Shown: positions 16,929-25,074 of the stretch, one piece after another
How the letters are laid out: every line of letters starts with the position of its first letter
Position numbering within the stretch: position 1 is the stretch's first letter
Assembly: GCF_014651855.1 (NCBI RefSeq)
Contig: NZ_BMXR01000008.1
Location: 176,198 to 240,197, forward strand
DNA length: 64,000 nt
Source: Saccharospirillum salsuginis
GTDB lineage: Bacteria; Pseudomonadota; Gammaproteobacteria; Pseudomonadales; Natronospirillaceae
Reading direction: 5' to 3'
Notes under the pieces: model-generated
The model's input: only the letters and a program-made list of their open reading frames with translations
Database searches by the model: none
What the model was told of the DNA's origin: nothing
Position numbers and translations under genes: made by a program

Positions 16929-17486
16929 TTACAGGATCTCCTCGATCGGGTAGACATACTGCAGGTACAGATAGAAGAACAGCAGCGAGATCACCAGGAT
17001 GACCACACCCAGTACCGGTGAGCTCACCTTGATGCCGGAGGTCGACGCTTCCAGCGTGGAGACGGCCCGGTCTCCTTCCTTGTCGGTCTTTTTCAGGTCC
17101 GCCCGGAACTGCAGCCACGAAAAATAGATACCGGCTGCCACCAGGGCGATGACAACGACGAAGATGATCCGCGACGACAGCAATTGCCACTCGAATACGC
17201 GTTGGCGGTGGTCGAACCCTTCTGTGCGGTAGTCATAATACGCCTTGAGGGCGGCCTGCATGGCGGCTCGCCCTTCGGCATCCAGCAGCTCGCCGGAGAT
17301 CATCGCCGGGGCTTGCAACGGTTGTTTGCCGTTTTGATTGTCTTCCGCTTCAAGGGCGGCTTCCATGGCTTCGATCCGCGACGTGTCCGCCGGTTCGGGG
17401 CTGTTCTCACCTTCCTCGCCCAGGGCCGTCGACATGGGTCCGAACAACAAGCCACTGATCATCAGTATCGGCCAGAGTCGCGTCAT
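16929..17486 (-). CDS. Signal-peptide protein with two C-terminal membrane segments
   Basis: 185 residues. N-terminal signal (about 1-22), an acidic low-complexity stretch, a helical region (about 65-100), then membrane segments at about 105-125 and 158-180. It starts inside the end of the CARDB gene (4-nt overlap), so it is co-translated with it and may form a membrane anchor for it (inference). No known family. Confidence 0.6.
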   Translation of the reverse strand: MTRLWPILMISGLLFGPMSTALGEEGENSPEPADTSRIEAMEAALEAEDNQNGKQPLQAPAMISGELLDAEGRAAMQAALKAYYDYRTEGFDHRQRVFEWQLLSSRIIFVVVIALVAAGIYFSWLQFRADLKKTDKEGDRAVSTLEASTSGIKVSSPVLGVVILVISLLFFYLYLQYVYPIEEIL

Positions 17487-18499
17487 TCATCGTCCTCCAG
17501 AGCGGTCAGGAACTGGATGCTGCGCAGGCGCCAGTTGATGCGTTCGTAGTAATCCTTGTCGGCTTCGGTTTGCTGGTAGGCCTCGAGTTCGGCGTCGGTC
17601 AAAATGTTGCCGAGGATGGCCAGCAGGTCGTCGGCGAGGAAGCGGCCCCAGTCGCTCAATGACTCGGGCAGCTCCGGCAGAGCCGCCCCCTGAATCTGGA
17701 TGGCGATGGGTGACAAAACGGTACCGTCGGGCTGAATGTATTCGACCAGGCCATCCGGCCTCAGCCGCCGTTGCGAGCCGTCCGGCCAGGTCAGGACGAT
17801 GGATCCGTCCTCGAGAATGGTGCGGGTCGCGTCGGATGTATCGACCGGAGTTTCCGGCGTCGCCGGCGGTGGGCCGGGATCGGCGCGTTCCGGTTCGATC
17901 ACGCGCAGCTCGAGGTCCCGATGCTCGGGCAGGATCATCTCGAACCGGGGCAGGGCGCGGACGAGGGATGCGGACGGATTGATCGTCAATTCCCGGCATT
18001 GGGTGTTGTTGTTTTCATCGGCTTCCCGGACCTTGTTGCCGGGGTCGACCCGGGCGCACAGCTGGAACCGGCCGACCGGAATGTCCGCCGGCAACTGAGC
18101 GGAGGTGCGGTAACGGGTTCGTTGCCTGGGTGCGAGGTCGTCGGTGTTGCTGACGCGTCCGCCCCGGAGCAGGACACCGTCGAAATAGTGTTCATCGAAA
18201 CGGGCGAACCCGGTGGGCAGGGTGCGCCGGGTGATGAAGACGTCGACCATGTAGCCGTTGTCGGAAGACCGCGTGCCCCGGGCGAGGCGATCGCCCCGGT
18301 TAATGACCGTCAGAGTGAGGGCGTCGCCGATGTCTTCGCCGGCCTGGGCGCTGTCCGGAGCGACCAGGCCCACCATCAGATCCGGCAGCGCCCAGGTTGT
18401 GATCGGGAAGAGTGAAAGGCCGGCGGCGAGAAAGGGCCATAGGCAACAGCGAGCCATACCCCGGGCGATGGCCTGGAGCGGGCAGTGAATACGCGTCAT
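17483..18499 (-). CDS. Exported CARDB-domain protein
   Basis: 338 residues from the ATG at 18499, with GGAGGT 5 nt upstream. Signal segment (about 15-36) ending WA-LPDL. A CARDB-type adhesion domain follows (about 38-175; DLMVGLVAPDSAQAGEDI, TVINRGDRLA, VDPGNKVREADENNNT). A Pro-rich linker leads to a segment with repeated PDG turns (TWPDGSQRRLRPDGLVEYIQ and QPDGTVL), then a helical C-terminus. Probably secreted or periplasmic. It is translationally coupled to the downstream membrane protein. Role unknown; an adhesion or cell-surface complex is a guess. Confidence 0.65.
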   Translation of the reverse strand: MTRIHCPLQAIARGMARCCLWPFLAAGLSLFPITTWALPDLMVGLVAPDSAQAGEDIGDALTLTVINRGDRLARGTRSSDNGYMVDVFITRRTLPTGFARFDEHYFDGVLLRGGRVSNTDDLAPRQRTRYRTSAQLPADIPVGRFQLCARVDPGNKVREADENNNTQCRELTINPSASLVRALPRFEMILPEHRDLELRVIEPERADPGPPPATPETPVDTSDATRTILEDGSIVLTWPDGSQRRLRPDGLVEYIQPDGTVLSPIAIQIQGAALPELPESLSDWGRFLADDLLAILGNILTDAELEAYQQTEADKDYYERINWRLRSIQFLTALEDDE

Positions 18500-18851
18500 A
18501 AGACACCTCCTTCCATGTGTCTGGAGCGGCGTTTTCTTCGAACCGACCATAGGCCAGAAACCCCAATAGCGCCACCAATCGGCCCTTCCTGGGTCCACAT
18601 CCGATGGTGTGGCTCTCAACCTCGAGCGTAAAAAAAAGCGACCCCACTCGATAACTCAAATGCACGCAAGCGGATTTTTAAAGGACCGAACGCCTGTCTC
18701 ATTGGTTTGTACTGGAATAGTTCCGTAACCCGCATAACGCCATCGGCGCCGGCGAACATCGACGGTTGAGTGAACAGCCGTATGTGTTCAGCCGAACCAC
18801 GGAGAGTGATAGAGTCATCGTGGTGTTTGCCGGAAACGAAACGGAGTGGCG
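18500..18851. other. Divergent promoter region
   Basis: 352 bp between the CARDB gene (minus) and the racemase gene (plus). It must contain both promoters. No repeat element or convincing ORF was seen. Confidence 0.4.
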
Positions 18852-19547
18852 ATGAAAACCATAGGCGTATTGGGCGGTATGAGCTGGGAGTCGACCCAGA
18901 CCTACTACCGATTGTTGAACCAGGGCGTCCAGGCCCGATTGGGCGGCCTGCATTCGGCCAAAGTCGTGCTCTACAGTGTGGATTTCGCGGAGATTGAAAC
19001 CCTGCAACATCAAGGCGACTGGGACGCGGCTGGGGACATGCTGGCGACCGCGGCCCGATCGGTGGAAGCCGCCGGTGCGGATTTCCTGCTGATTGGCACC
19101 AATACCATGCATAAGGTCGCGACCCACATCGAAGCGGCGGTTCAAATTCCCCTGCTGCACATCGCCGATGCCACCGCTCAGGCCTTGCAGCGGGACGGGA
19201 TAGACCGGGTCGGCTTATTGGGGACACGCTTTACCATGGAGCAGGCGTTTTACCGCGAACGACTGGATAGCCACGGCATTGAGGTATTGGTACCCGACGA
19301 AGAACAAAGAACCACCATTCATGACGTCATTTACCAGGAACTCTGCCTGGGGCGGATCAACGATGCCTCCAAACAACAGTATCTGCACGTCGTGAACTCA
19401 CTGACCGAACGGGGCGCTCAGGGCGTCATTCTCGGTTGCACCGAGATCGGCCTGTTGATCCAGCAGGCGGACACCGGCACACCCTTGTTCGATACCACCG
19501 AACTGCATGCTGCGCAGGCCGTGGAGTATGCGCTGAAGGACCATTGA
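18852..19547 (+). CDS. Aspartate/glutamate racemase family protein
   Basis: 231 residues from the ATG at 18852; ACGGAG supports this over the GTG 6 nt earlier. Asp/Glu racemase fold with GVLGGMSWESTQTYYRLLN near the N-terminus. The catalytic positions are GTNTMH and GCTEIG; the first cysteine of the usual Cys pair is Thr (TNTMH), as in the YgeA-like subgroup, while the second (GCTE) is kept. YgeA-type enzymes racemise several amino acids. Followed 30 nt later by a tautomerase gene, so an operon of small enzymes is likely. Confidence 0.85.
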   Translation: MKTIGVLGGMSWESTQTYYRLLNQGVQARLGGLHSAKVVLYSVDFAEIETLQHQGDWDAAGDMLATAARSVEAAGADFLLIGTNTMHKVATHIEAAVQIPLLHIADATAQALQRDGIDRVGLLGTRFTMEQAFYRERLDSHGIEVLVPDEEQRTTIHDVIYQELCLGRINDASKQQYLHVVNSLTERGAQGVILGCTEIGLLIQQADTGTPLFDTTELHAAQAVEYALKDH

Positions 19548-19577
19548 GTCACCTTTTGGGTTAAAGGAGGCATCGCC

Positions 19578-19781
19578 ATGCCCTATGTAAACATCAAAGT
19601 CACCGATGAAGGTGTTACCCCGGAACAGAAAGCCGAACTGATCTCCGGAACTACGGAATTGCTGCAACGTGTGCTGAACAAGAACCCGGAAACGACCGTG
19701 GTCGTGATCGACGAGGTGAACACCGACAACTGGGGCATCGGCGGTGAACAGGTCACCCACCGACGTGAGCGTGGGCAATGA
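19578..19781 (+). CDS. 4-oxalocrotonate tautomerase-like protein
   Basis: 67 residues. After Met removal the N-terminus is Pro1 (PYVNIKVTDEGVT), the catalytic base of the tautomerase superfamily. Length and the pattern PEQKAELISGTTELLQRVLNKNPETTVVVIDEV match the DmpI/4-OT group. AAAGGAGG precedes the start. Its end overlaps the next GNAT start (ATGA), so the two are co-translated. Confidence 0.88.
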   Translation: MPYVNIKVTDEGVTPEQKAELISGTTELLQRVLNKNPETTVVVIDEVNTDNWGIGGEQVTHRRERGQ

Positions 19782-20305
19782 ACGAACAGGAAACGCACGC
19801 CCCGATCGTGGAAGACGCTCAACTCGGTCTGGAACTGAGACCTGCCCGGCCAGAGGACCTGGCCGAGCTGGTCGCACTGTCCATTGAAGCCTTCCAGGAC
19901 GACACTCGCTTTAAACCACCCGGCGCTTACATGGGTGGCCCGGTCGGCCATGACCGGCTCGACTATCACAAAGAATGGCTGTCTTGCTATCGGTATTATG
20001 CGTGTGAGCACCAGGGCAAAATAGTAGGCTCCGCCATGGTGGATGTGGCGGGTTCCCTGGCGAGGATTCACGGAATACACGTCAGTACCGCTTCAATGGG
20101 GCAGGGCGTCGGTTCCTGGATGTTGTGTGCCCTTGAGACAGCTTTACCCAAGGTCACGCAATGGACACTGGAAACACCGGATTACGCCATACGAAACCAT
20201 CGATTCTACGAAAAGAACGGCTACACCCTGGAAAAAATAACCCAACCCGAGCCCAAACTGGGCTTCGGCTTCTACATCTACGAAAAGCAAATGCCCGTAA
20301 CGTAG
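19778..20305 (+). CDS. GNAT-family N-acetyltransferase
   Basis: 175 residues. GNAT core IHGIHVSTASMGQGVGSWML, and NHRFYEKNGYTLEKI near the end. Co-translated with the tautomerase. The stop codon TAG (20303-20305) is also the TAG of the palindromic element that begins at 20302. A second copy of the last ~10 codons (GFHIYEDQNP and stop) lies at 20418-20450, ahead of a second element. Confidence 0.85.
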   Translation: MNEQETHAPIVEDAQLGLELRPARPEDLAELVALSIEAFQDDTRFKPPGAYMGGPVGHDRLDYHKEWLSCYRYYACEHQGKIVGSAMVDVAGSLARIHGIHVSTASMGQGVGSWMLCALETALPKVTQWTLETPDYAIRNHRFYEKNGYTLEKITQPEPKLGFGFYIYEKQMPVT

Positions 20306-20415
20306 GGCAGAAGTGGTCCGACACATCGGGCGACAGCGTTATCTGCCGCAAATGGTTGGCTATGGGCACGGTAAATTCCCAGCGGCAGATGTCGGCTCCA
20401 CCTCTTCTGCCCTAC
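20302..20415. repeat. Palindromic element A1
   Basis: Family A: outer arms GTAGGGCAGAAG and CTTCTGCCCTAC, inner arms around CGTTATCTGCCG and its complement, and a variable core. Here it begins on the stop codon of the GNAT gene. Confidence 0.85.
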
Positions 20416-20417
20416 AG

Positions 20418-20571
20418 GGCTTCCACATCTACGAAGATCAAAATCCGTAGGGTACAAGTGGTACGTCTGGTCCGGCATTCCGGCATCGGACGACAGTGTG
20501 GTATGCCATGGGAAGCATGCTGTGCCAGAACCCAATTACGGCAGATAACGGCTTCGCCTCTTCTGCCCTAC
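20418..20571. repeat. Duplicated gene tail plus element A2
   Basis: 20418-20450 repeats the 3' end of the GNAT gene (GGCTTCCACATCTACGAA versus GGCTTCTACATCTACGAA at 20267) and again ends in TAG. It runs directly into a second, diverged family A element (20447-20571) ending CTTCTGCCCTAC. Units are 149 and 154 bp. Confidence 0.8.
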
Positions 20572-20618
20572 GGTTTGTGCATGTCGTTGTAAGCAGAGGC
20601 TTTTTAAGGAAATTAGTA

Positions 20619-20948
20619 ATGGGCAACTCTTCTTCCAAAATAACGTTTTTCCAGTGGTTGCGGCCACTGATCGAATCCGGTCAGAAGACCATAACGATTC
20701 GCGATGAGTCTGAGAGCCACTATGAACCCGGATCAATTGTGAGTGTTCACACACTTGAGACGGATGAGAAGTTCTGCGACATAGAGATACTGTCCGTTGA
20801 AGCTCTGCGATTCGAGGACATTAACGACACCCACGCCCGACAGGAATTGTTGTCTCTGTCCGAGTTAAAAGCACTGTTAAAGGACATTTACCCGGGAGAA
20901 GAATTACTGTACGTCATTTCCTACCGGTTGGTCGAGGAGCCCCGATAA
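20619..20948 (+). CDS. yqfB: N4-acetylcytidine amidohydrolase, YqfB family
   Basis: 109 residues from the ATG at 20619 (AAGGA 8 nt upstream), the same size as E. coli YqfB. ASCH/PUA-like fold with the family block KITFFQWLRPLIESGQKTIT, RDESESH, and LKALLKDIYPGEELLYVISY. YqfB hydrolyses N4-acetylcytidine to cytidine and acetate; the catalytic Lys/Thr/Glu region (KTITIRDESE) is present. The stop overlaps the start of the next gene, so the two are coupled. Confidence 0.88.
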   Translation: MGNSSSKITFFQWLRPLIESGQKTITIRDESESHYEPGSIVSVHTLETDEKFCDIEILSVEALRFEDINDTHARQELLSLSELKALLKDIYPGEELLYVISYRLVEEPR

Positions 20949-21295
20949 TGAAAGTCATCGTTAACCAAGCTCACGTCTCCAACTACCCTAATCCGATTCG
21001 CTTCAACAAAGGTGACCCCCTGATGTTGGGTGCTCTGGATACGGAATACCCCGGTTGGATACGGACGCGAACCGAGGATGGCAATGAAGGCTGGGCGCCG
21101 GTTCAATACATTGATCGGGATGAATTAAATCAAAGTCAGGGTACGGCCAATACCGACTATTCCGCTTTCGAACTGAATACCCGACAAGGTGACACCCTGA
21201 CGGTGCTGTCCGAACTGAACGACTGGTACCGAGCGTGCAATGAGGATGGCACCGAAGGCTGGGTACCGGTGAATACGGTCGTCCCGTTCAGTTGA
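20948..21295 (+). CDS. Tandem SH3-like domain protein
   Basis: 115 residues made of two SH3-like repeats: one ending GWIRTRTEDGNEGWAPVQYI and the second DWYRACNEDGTEGWVPVNTV. No signal peptide, so cytoplasmic, unlike most bacterial SH3 proteins. Its start overlaps the yqfB stop (TAATG), which ties it to that gene. Ligand unknown. Confidence 0.75.
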   Translation: MKVIVNQAHVSNYPNPIRFNKGDPLMLGALDTEYPGWIRTRTEDGNEGWAPVQYIDRDELNQSQGTANTDYSAFELNTRQGDTLTVLSELNDWYRACNEDGTEGWVPVNTVVPFS

Positions 21296-21360
21296 CCGAA
21301 TGCCTGCCCGGTAAGGCCGGGAAGGGCGGTATCATCACTTGACAATAAGAGATTTGGGAC

Positions 21361-21870
21361 ATGTTACAAACAGGCACTCTGAAACTCCTCATCGGCCCGG
21401 TGGGTGCCGGTAAAACCACCTACGCGGAGCAACAAGCCCTGGTGTCCCGACTGGTTTTTCTGGATCTGGACACCTGGATGGTCCGTCTGTTCGGTGACGA
21501 CCCGAGACCCGGGGATGGCGTGCTCGCCTGGTATATGGAGCGGTGTGAGCGGTGTCGCGAACTGATCTGGGATCTGGCTCTGAATACCTTGAATGCAGGC
21601 TCCGATGTCATGTTGGAATTGGGGTTGATCAACCGAGCGGAACGCGAAGCGTTTTACGCCCGAGTCCACAACGAAGATATACCGCTGGAGGTATTGCTGC
21701 TGGACGCGCCCCGTGACGTTCGCCGGGAACGGGTCAGTCGTCGAAACCAGAACCTGGACCGATATACCCAAATCGTTCCGCCCGAGTTTTTCGAGAAAGC
21801 GTCGGATGCCTGGGAACCGGTGTCGGACGAGGAGCGGCAGGTCTGGAACATTGTCGACATTTCCCGATAG
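21361..21870 (+). CDS. P-loop kinase-like AAA protein
   Basis: 169 residues. Walker A GPVGAGKTT (12-20), then FLDLDTWM and MLELGLINRAEREAFY. A C-terminal lid has Arg residues (RRERVSRRNQN) as in Zeta-toxin/gluconate-kinase-like small-molecule kinases (AAA_33). It probably phosphorylates a small metabolite; the substrate is unknown. No antitoxin partner is beside it, which argues against a Zeta toxin. Single gene. Confidence 0.75.
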   Translation: MLQTGTLKLLIGPVGAGKTTYAEQQALVSRLVFLDLDTWMVRLFGDDPRPGDGVLAWYMERCERCRELIWDLALNTLNAGSDVMLELGLINRAEREAFYARVHNEDIPLEVLLLDAPRDVRRERVSRRNQNLDRYTQIVPPEFFEKASDAWEPVSDEERQVWNIVDISR

Positions 21871-21931
21871 GTCCCTCTGATCGGTCAGCATTCGTATTCG
21901 GTTCAATTGACGGGGAGGGTTGTCTCGATGG

Positions 21932-21948
21932 ACTTTGTATCGTAAAGT
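21932..21948. promoter_or_regulatory. Dyad operator, copy 1
   Basis: ACTTTGTATCGTAAAGT, a near-perfect dyad 36 bp before the membrane-protein gene at 21985. It matches the perfect dyad at 22981. Candidate binding site for the winged-helix regulator encoded between them. Confidence 0.6.
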
Positions 21949-21984
21949 TCTTCACAAATAGACGGTAACCCGGACCAGCCCGTA

Positions 21985-22590
21985 ATGACGGATGACGAAC
22001 CTTCGACCCCGACGGCCGAACCGACCATGTTGCACGAGCGTGCGGCCGACAATTTGCGTTACATCCGCGAGACCATGGAGAGCACCGGTCGTTTTACCGA
22101 GCTGTCCGGTCTGGGCTATGTGCTGATCGGCCTCTCGGCGGTGCTGGCTTGGCTGGCCGCCGTTCGTTTCGCGCAGGAGGCGTGGCTGTCAGTCTGGATG
22201 TTCGAGTTCGCCGTGGCGACGGCCATTGGCCTGTGGTTCACCGCACGCAAGGCCGTTGGCGCAGGGGTGACTTTATGGGACCGATCCGCCCGGAAATTGC
22301 TCCTGGCGTTTTCACCTCCCATGGCGGCCGGCGGTTTGTTCACGGTCGTGTTGTATCCGACAGGCGATGTGGCCTTGATTCAGGGTATCTGGTTGAGCTT
22401 GTACGGGGTGAGCGTCATCACCGGTGGTTTGTTTTCTGTCGGTATCGTGCCGGTCATGGGGTTGGGCTTTATGGCGGCGGGTGCAGTCGCGTTGTTGTGG
22501 CCAGCCACCACTGGCTGGATGATGTTACTCGGCTTTGGAGGTCTGCATGGCCTGTTCGGTGTGTTGATCTGGAGGCGTTACGGTGGCTAG
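21985..22590 (+). CDS. Polytopic membrane protein next to winged-helix regulator
   Basis: 201 residues with about five membrane segments after a 50-residue cytoplasmic N-terminus (HERAADNLRYIRETMEST). I do not recognise a named family; similar proteins are commonly annotated as membrane proteins beside PadR/MarR-like regulators. It overlaps the regulator gene by 8 nt, so the two are co-translated. Confidence 0.7.
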   Translation: MTDDEPSTPTAEPTMLHERAADNLRYIRETMESTGRFTELSGLGYVLIGLSAVLAWLAAVRFAQEAWLSVWMFEFAVATAIGLWFTARKAVGAGVTLWDRSARKLLLAFSPPMAAGGLFTVVLYPTGDVALIQGIWLSLYGVSVITGGLFSVGIVPVMGLGFMAAGAVALLWPATTGWMMLLGFGGLHGLFGVLIWRRYGG

Positions 22591-22963
22591 AGCGGTTAAG
22601 AAAGCACAAGCGGACAAGCCGGCAAAAACGCCGAAGCCTCGAGCCAAAGCCCAATCGGCTCAGGTTCCGGCGGCGGAGCTGGACCGGTTGATTCACGATC
22701 GGGTCCGCCTGGGCATTCTCAGCGCGCTGGCGGCGGACGCCAACCTCAGTTTCAGCGAGCTGAAAAAGGTATTGAAGGTGACCGATGGCAACCTGAGCGT
22801 CCATGCCCGCAAGCTGGAAGATGCCGGTTACGTTGAATGCCGAAAGCGATTCGAAGGCCGGACACCGCGCACCGAATACGCATTGACGCCCAAGGGGCGA
22901 AAGGCGTTGCAGCAGTATGTATCGCACATGGAGGCGATCATCAGTCACGTTAAAGGTGGCTGA
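22583..22963 (+). CDS. Winged-helix transcriptional regulator with GTG start
   Basis: 126 residues from a GTG at 22583 (GGAGG 7 nt upstream). A Lys/Ala/Pro-rich N-terminal tail (1-30) precedes a winged helix (about 35-110): RLGILSALAADANLSFSELKKVL with recognition helix TDGNLSVHARKLEDAGYV, and the wing FEGRTPRTEYALT. Resembles the HTH_34/ArsR-MarR-like group. Dyads ACTTTG-N5-CAAAGT before 21985 and before 23023 are its likely operators, which would make it control both its own operon and the DUF4173 gene. Confidence 0.8.
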   Translation: MARAVKKAQADKPAKTPKPRAKAQSAQVPAAELDRLIHDRVRLGILSALAADANLSFSELKKVLKVTDGNLSVHARKLEDAGYVECRKRFEGRTPRTEYALTPKGRKALQQYVSHMEAIISHVKGG

Positions 22964-22980
22964 TATTTTTTTGTCTATAG

Positions 22981-22997
22981 ACTTTGTATTGCAAAGT
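22981..22997. promoter_or_regulatory. Dyad operator, copy 2
   Basis: ACTTTGTATTGCAAAGT, a perfect 6-bp dyad with 5-nt spacer, lying 25 bp before the DUF4173 gene and right after the regulator gene. It shares 15 of 17 bases with copy 1. Confidence 0.65.
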
Positions 22998-23022
22998 GCT
23001 TTCTTAGTCAGGAGCCATCGAA

Positions 23023-24543
23023 ATGGAAAACGAAACCACCGCCGAGTCCTCGACCCTTAAACAAGAGGCCCTGAAACCTGAGCCCGTGAAGCGCGAAACC
23101 TTGATGTGGGCGCTGCTGCTGGGTGTTCTGGGGGACATGTTGCTGCGCGAAGGCGTTATTGGGCCGGGGCTGGCGCTGTGGGTCGGCTTGGCGGGCTGCG
23201 CAGCCACCGGGTTGGCCTGGCGAGTCGATAAAACCCAATTGCGCTCCGTCGCGGGCTGGTCGGCCGTTGCTTTGGTCGCGGCCGGTATGATGGTGTTACG
23301 CGACAGCCCCTCGTTGCGGTTTCTGTTGTTTTTACTATTGCCGGTGGCGTTGTCCCACATTGTGATGCTGAGCTGGGGTGCTCGCCTGGGGCGGTCGTTG
23401 CCGGTGGATCATCTCTATGGCCTGTTGTCGGTACCCGCGCGAGCACTGATCGGTGGGGCACCCTTGTTGGACAGCCTCAGGATGAGGCGGGGCCGGGTCG
23501 TACCCCGGCTAATGGGCATTGGGCGCGGCCTGATTCTGGCTTTGCCGTTGCTGTGGATCTTTTCGGGGCTACTGTCTTCGGCGGATGCGGCGTTCAACCG
23601 GTTTGCGGACCAAGCGTTCGATTGGTTCACGGTGTCGGACCTGACCAGCCATGTGGTTATCGCCCTGGTCCTGGCCTGGGTCGTGAGCGGCTGGCTGAAA
23701 GCCGTACTCGATCGCGGCCATGAAAATCTGTTCCTCCGATTGCCGCTGCCCCGTATCGGCCGGGATGAAACGCTGATCGTGCTGGGTTCGCTTGCGCTTC
23801 TGTTCGGCGGGTTCGTGGTGTTGCAACTGAGCTATCTGTTCGGCGGCTATGAGGCGATACAAGGTGTTTCCGGACTGACCGTGGCGAACTATGCCCGTCG
23901 CGGCTTCTTCGAGCTGGTGGTCATCGCGGGATTGACGCTGGGCGTTTTGCTGGTCGCCAGAGCCGTCACGTCCAGCCAGCGCTTGTATCAATGGCTGGCG
24001 TTGGTGCTGGTTGGCCTGGTGCTGGTAATGCTGATCTCCGCCGTGCAGCGGTTCGTGTTGTACATCGACGCTTTCGGTTTGAGCCTGGATCGATTGACCG
24101 TACTGGCGATCCTGCTCTGGTTGGCGTTAACTCTGGTGATTTTCGCGACAACGGTGCTGCGCGGGCAGTTTTCCTGGTTCGCGTCCGGATCGACACTGGC
24201 CGGTATCGCCGTGGTCCTACTGCTTGCCCTGATGAATCCGGCGGCATGGGTGGCTCGCGTAAACATGGATCGCGCTATTGATCATCAACAGTCGCTGGAT
24301 ACAGACTATCTGGTGTCACTGGGGGCGGACGCTGTGCCAACGGTGCTGGATCGATTGGATCAACTGCCTCAAGCGGATCGATGCACGTTGGCCGCAGAAC
24401 TGTTGTGGCGCTGGCATACGATGATCGTTACCCAGCCGGATTGGCGAGTGTGGAATCGGGCGCAGGCCAAGGCTGTGGATGGGGTCGCCGAGCGGCACGA
24501 TTTCCTGAGGGCGGCATCCGAAGGTTGCGCCGTGAACCGATAG
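23023..24543 (+). CDS. DUF4173/DUF4153 multi-pass membrane protein
   Basis: 506 residues with about eleven membrane segments and a charged 25-residue N-terminus. Contains the DUF4173-style block SSADAAFNRFADQAFDWF and the downstream ANYARRGFFELVVIAGLTLGVL, plus NMDRAIDHQQSLDTDYLVSLGADAVPTVLDRL near the C-terminus, which is the family's usual soluble tail. Function unknown. Probably controlled by the upstream winged-helix protein through the shared operator. Confidence 0.85.
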   Translation: MENETTAESSTLKQEALKPEPVKRETLMWALLLGVLGDMLLREGVIGPGLALWVGLAGCAATGLAWRVDKTQLRSVAGWSAVALVAAGMMVLRDSPSLRFLLFLLLPVALSHIVMLSWGARLGRSLPVDHLYGLLSVPARALIGGAPLLDSLRMRRGRVVPRLMGIGRGLILALPLLWIFSGLLSSADAAFNRFADQAFDWFTVSDLTSHVVIALVLAWVVSGWLKAVLDRGHENLFLRLPLPRIGRDETLIVLGSLALLFGGFVVLQLSYLFGGYEAIQGVSGLTVANYARRGFFELVVIAGLTLGVLLVARAVTSSQRLYQWLALVLVGLVLVMLISAVQRFVLYIDAFGLSLDRLTVLAILLWLALTLVIFATTVLRGQFSWFASGSTLAGIAVVLLLALMNPAAWVARVNMDRAIDHQQSLDTDYLVSLGADAVPTVLDRLDQLPQADRCTLAAELLWRWHTMIVTQPDWRVWNRAQAKAVDGVAERHDFLRAASEGCAVNR

Positions 24544-24545
24544 GA

Positions 24546-24875
24546 TCAGCGAGCGGTGGATGTGTCGTCGTCGGTATCGATCGCGCACGCCTCATTCACA
24601 CAGCATTCTTCCATCAGAAAGTTCGCGATCGATTCGATGACCTCGAAACGGGGAAAGCAGTGCAGTGTGCGGCTTTCCCGTACCTGTTCGACCAGTCCCA
24701 CTTTGACCATTCGGGACAGGTGGTGGGACAGCGTCGACCCGGGGATGCCCAGGGCCTCCTGAATGTCGCCCACGGCCGCGCCGGCGTGGCCGGATTTGAC
24801 CAGATATCTCAGAATCTGCAGGCGGGTTGGGTGGCCCAGTTCCGCCAGGCAGCCCGCCATCTCGTCCAGGCTCAT
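24546..24875 (-). CDS. ArsR-family repressor
   Basis: 109 residues from the ATG at 24875, chosen because GAGG lies 7 nt upstream; the ATG at 24881 sits almost on that site. ArsR winged helix (about 5-90) with LGHPTRLQILRYL and recognition helix PGSTLSHHLSRMV. The C-terminal ECCVNEACA gives three cysteines and could be the metal(loid) sensor. It is divergent from the ArsP-type permease and converges with the DUF4173 gene, 2 nt apart. Confidence 0.85.
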   Translation of the reverse strand: MSLDEMAGCLAELGHPTRLQILRYLVKSGHAGAAVGDIQEALGIPGSTLSHHLSRMVKVGLVEQVRESRTLHCFPRFEVIESIANFLMEECCVNEACAIDTDDDTSTAR

Positions 24876-24908
24876 GTTCATGCCTCACTGTCATGTGATG
24901 ATAATTCT

Positions 24909-24924
24909 ATATTTCTAGAAATAT
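24909..24924. promoter_or_regulatory. ArsR operator candidate 1
   Basis: Perfect palindrome ATATTTCTAGAAATAT directly before a TTGACA -35 box at 24926 for the permease gene, and about 33 bp upstream of the arsR start. Typical ArsR-family operator shape. Confidence 0.6.
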
Positions 24925-24953
24925 ATTGACAATCGAGTTCGCCCGTTTCAATA

Positions 24954-24977
24954 TTATTTCCATGATTCCGGAAATAA
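24954..24977. promoter_or_regulatory. ArsR operator candidate 2
   Basis: Inverted repeat TTATTTCC-N8-GGAAATAA on the -10 region of the permease promoter. It shares the ATTTC/GAAAT half-sites with candidate 1. Confidence 0.5.
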
Positions 24978-25074
24978 CGATTTATATGCATCAGTGCGGC
25001 TGAAACAGTGCGACAGCAGACCCGATGCGAACGACTCACCCGGTGTCGCCCATTCATGAAAGGAGAAACGGATC

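Noticed and set aside
20302..20571. CRISPR-like array of two units
   Set aside because: Only two diverged units, with palindromic ends and a gene-derived tail; no regular spacers or cas genes.
21361..21870. Zeta toxin
   Set aside because: P-loop and lid are present, but there is no Epsilon-like antitoxin next to it and the size fits small metabolite kinases.
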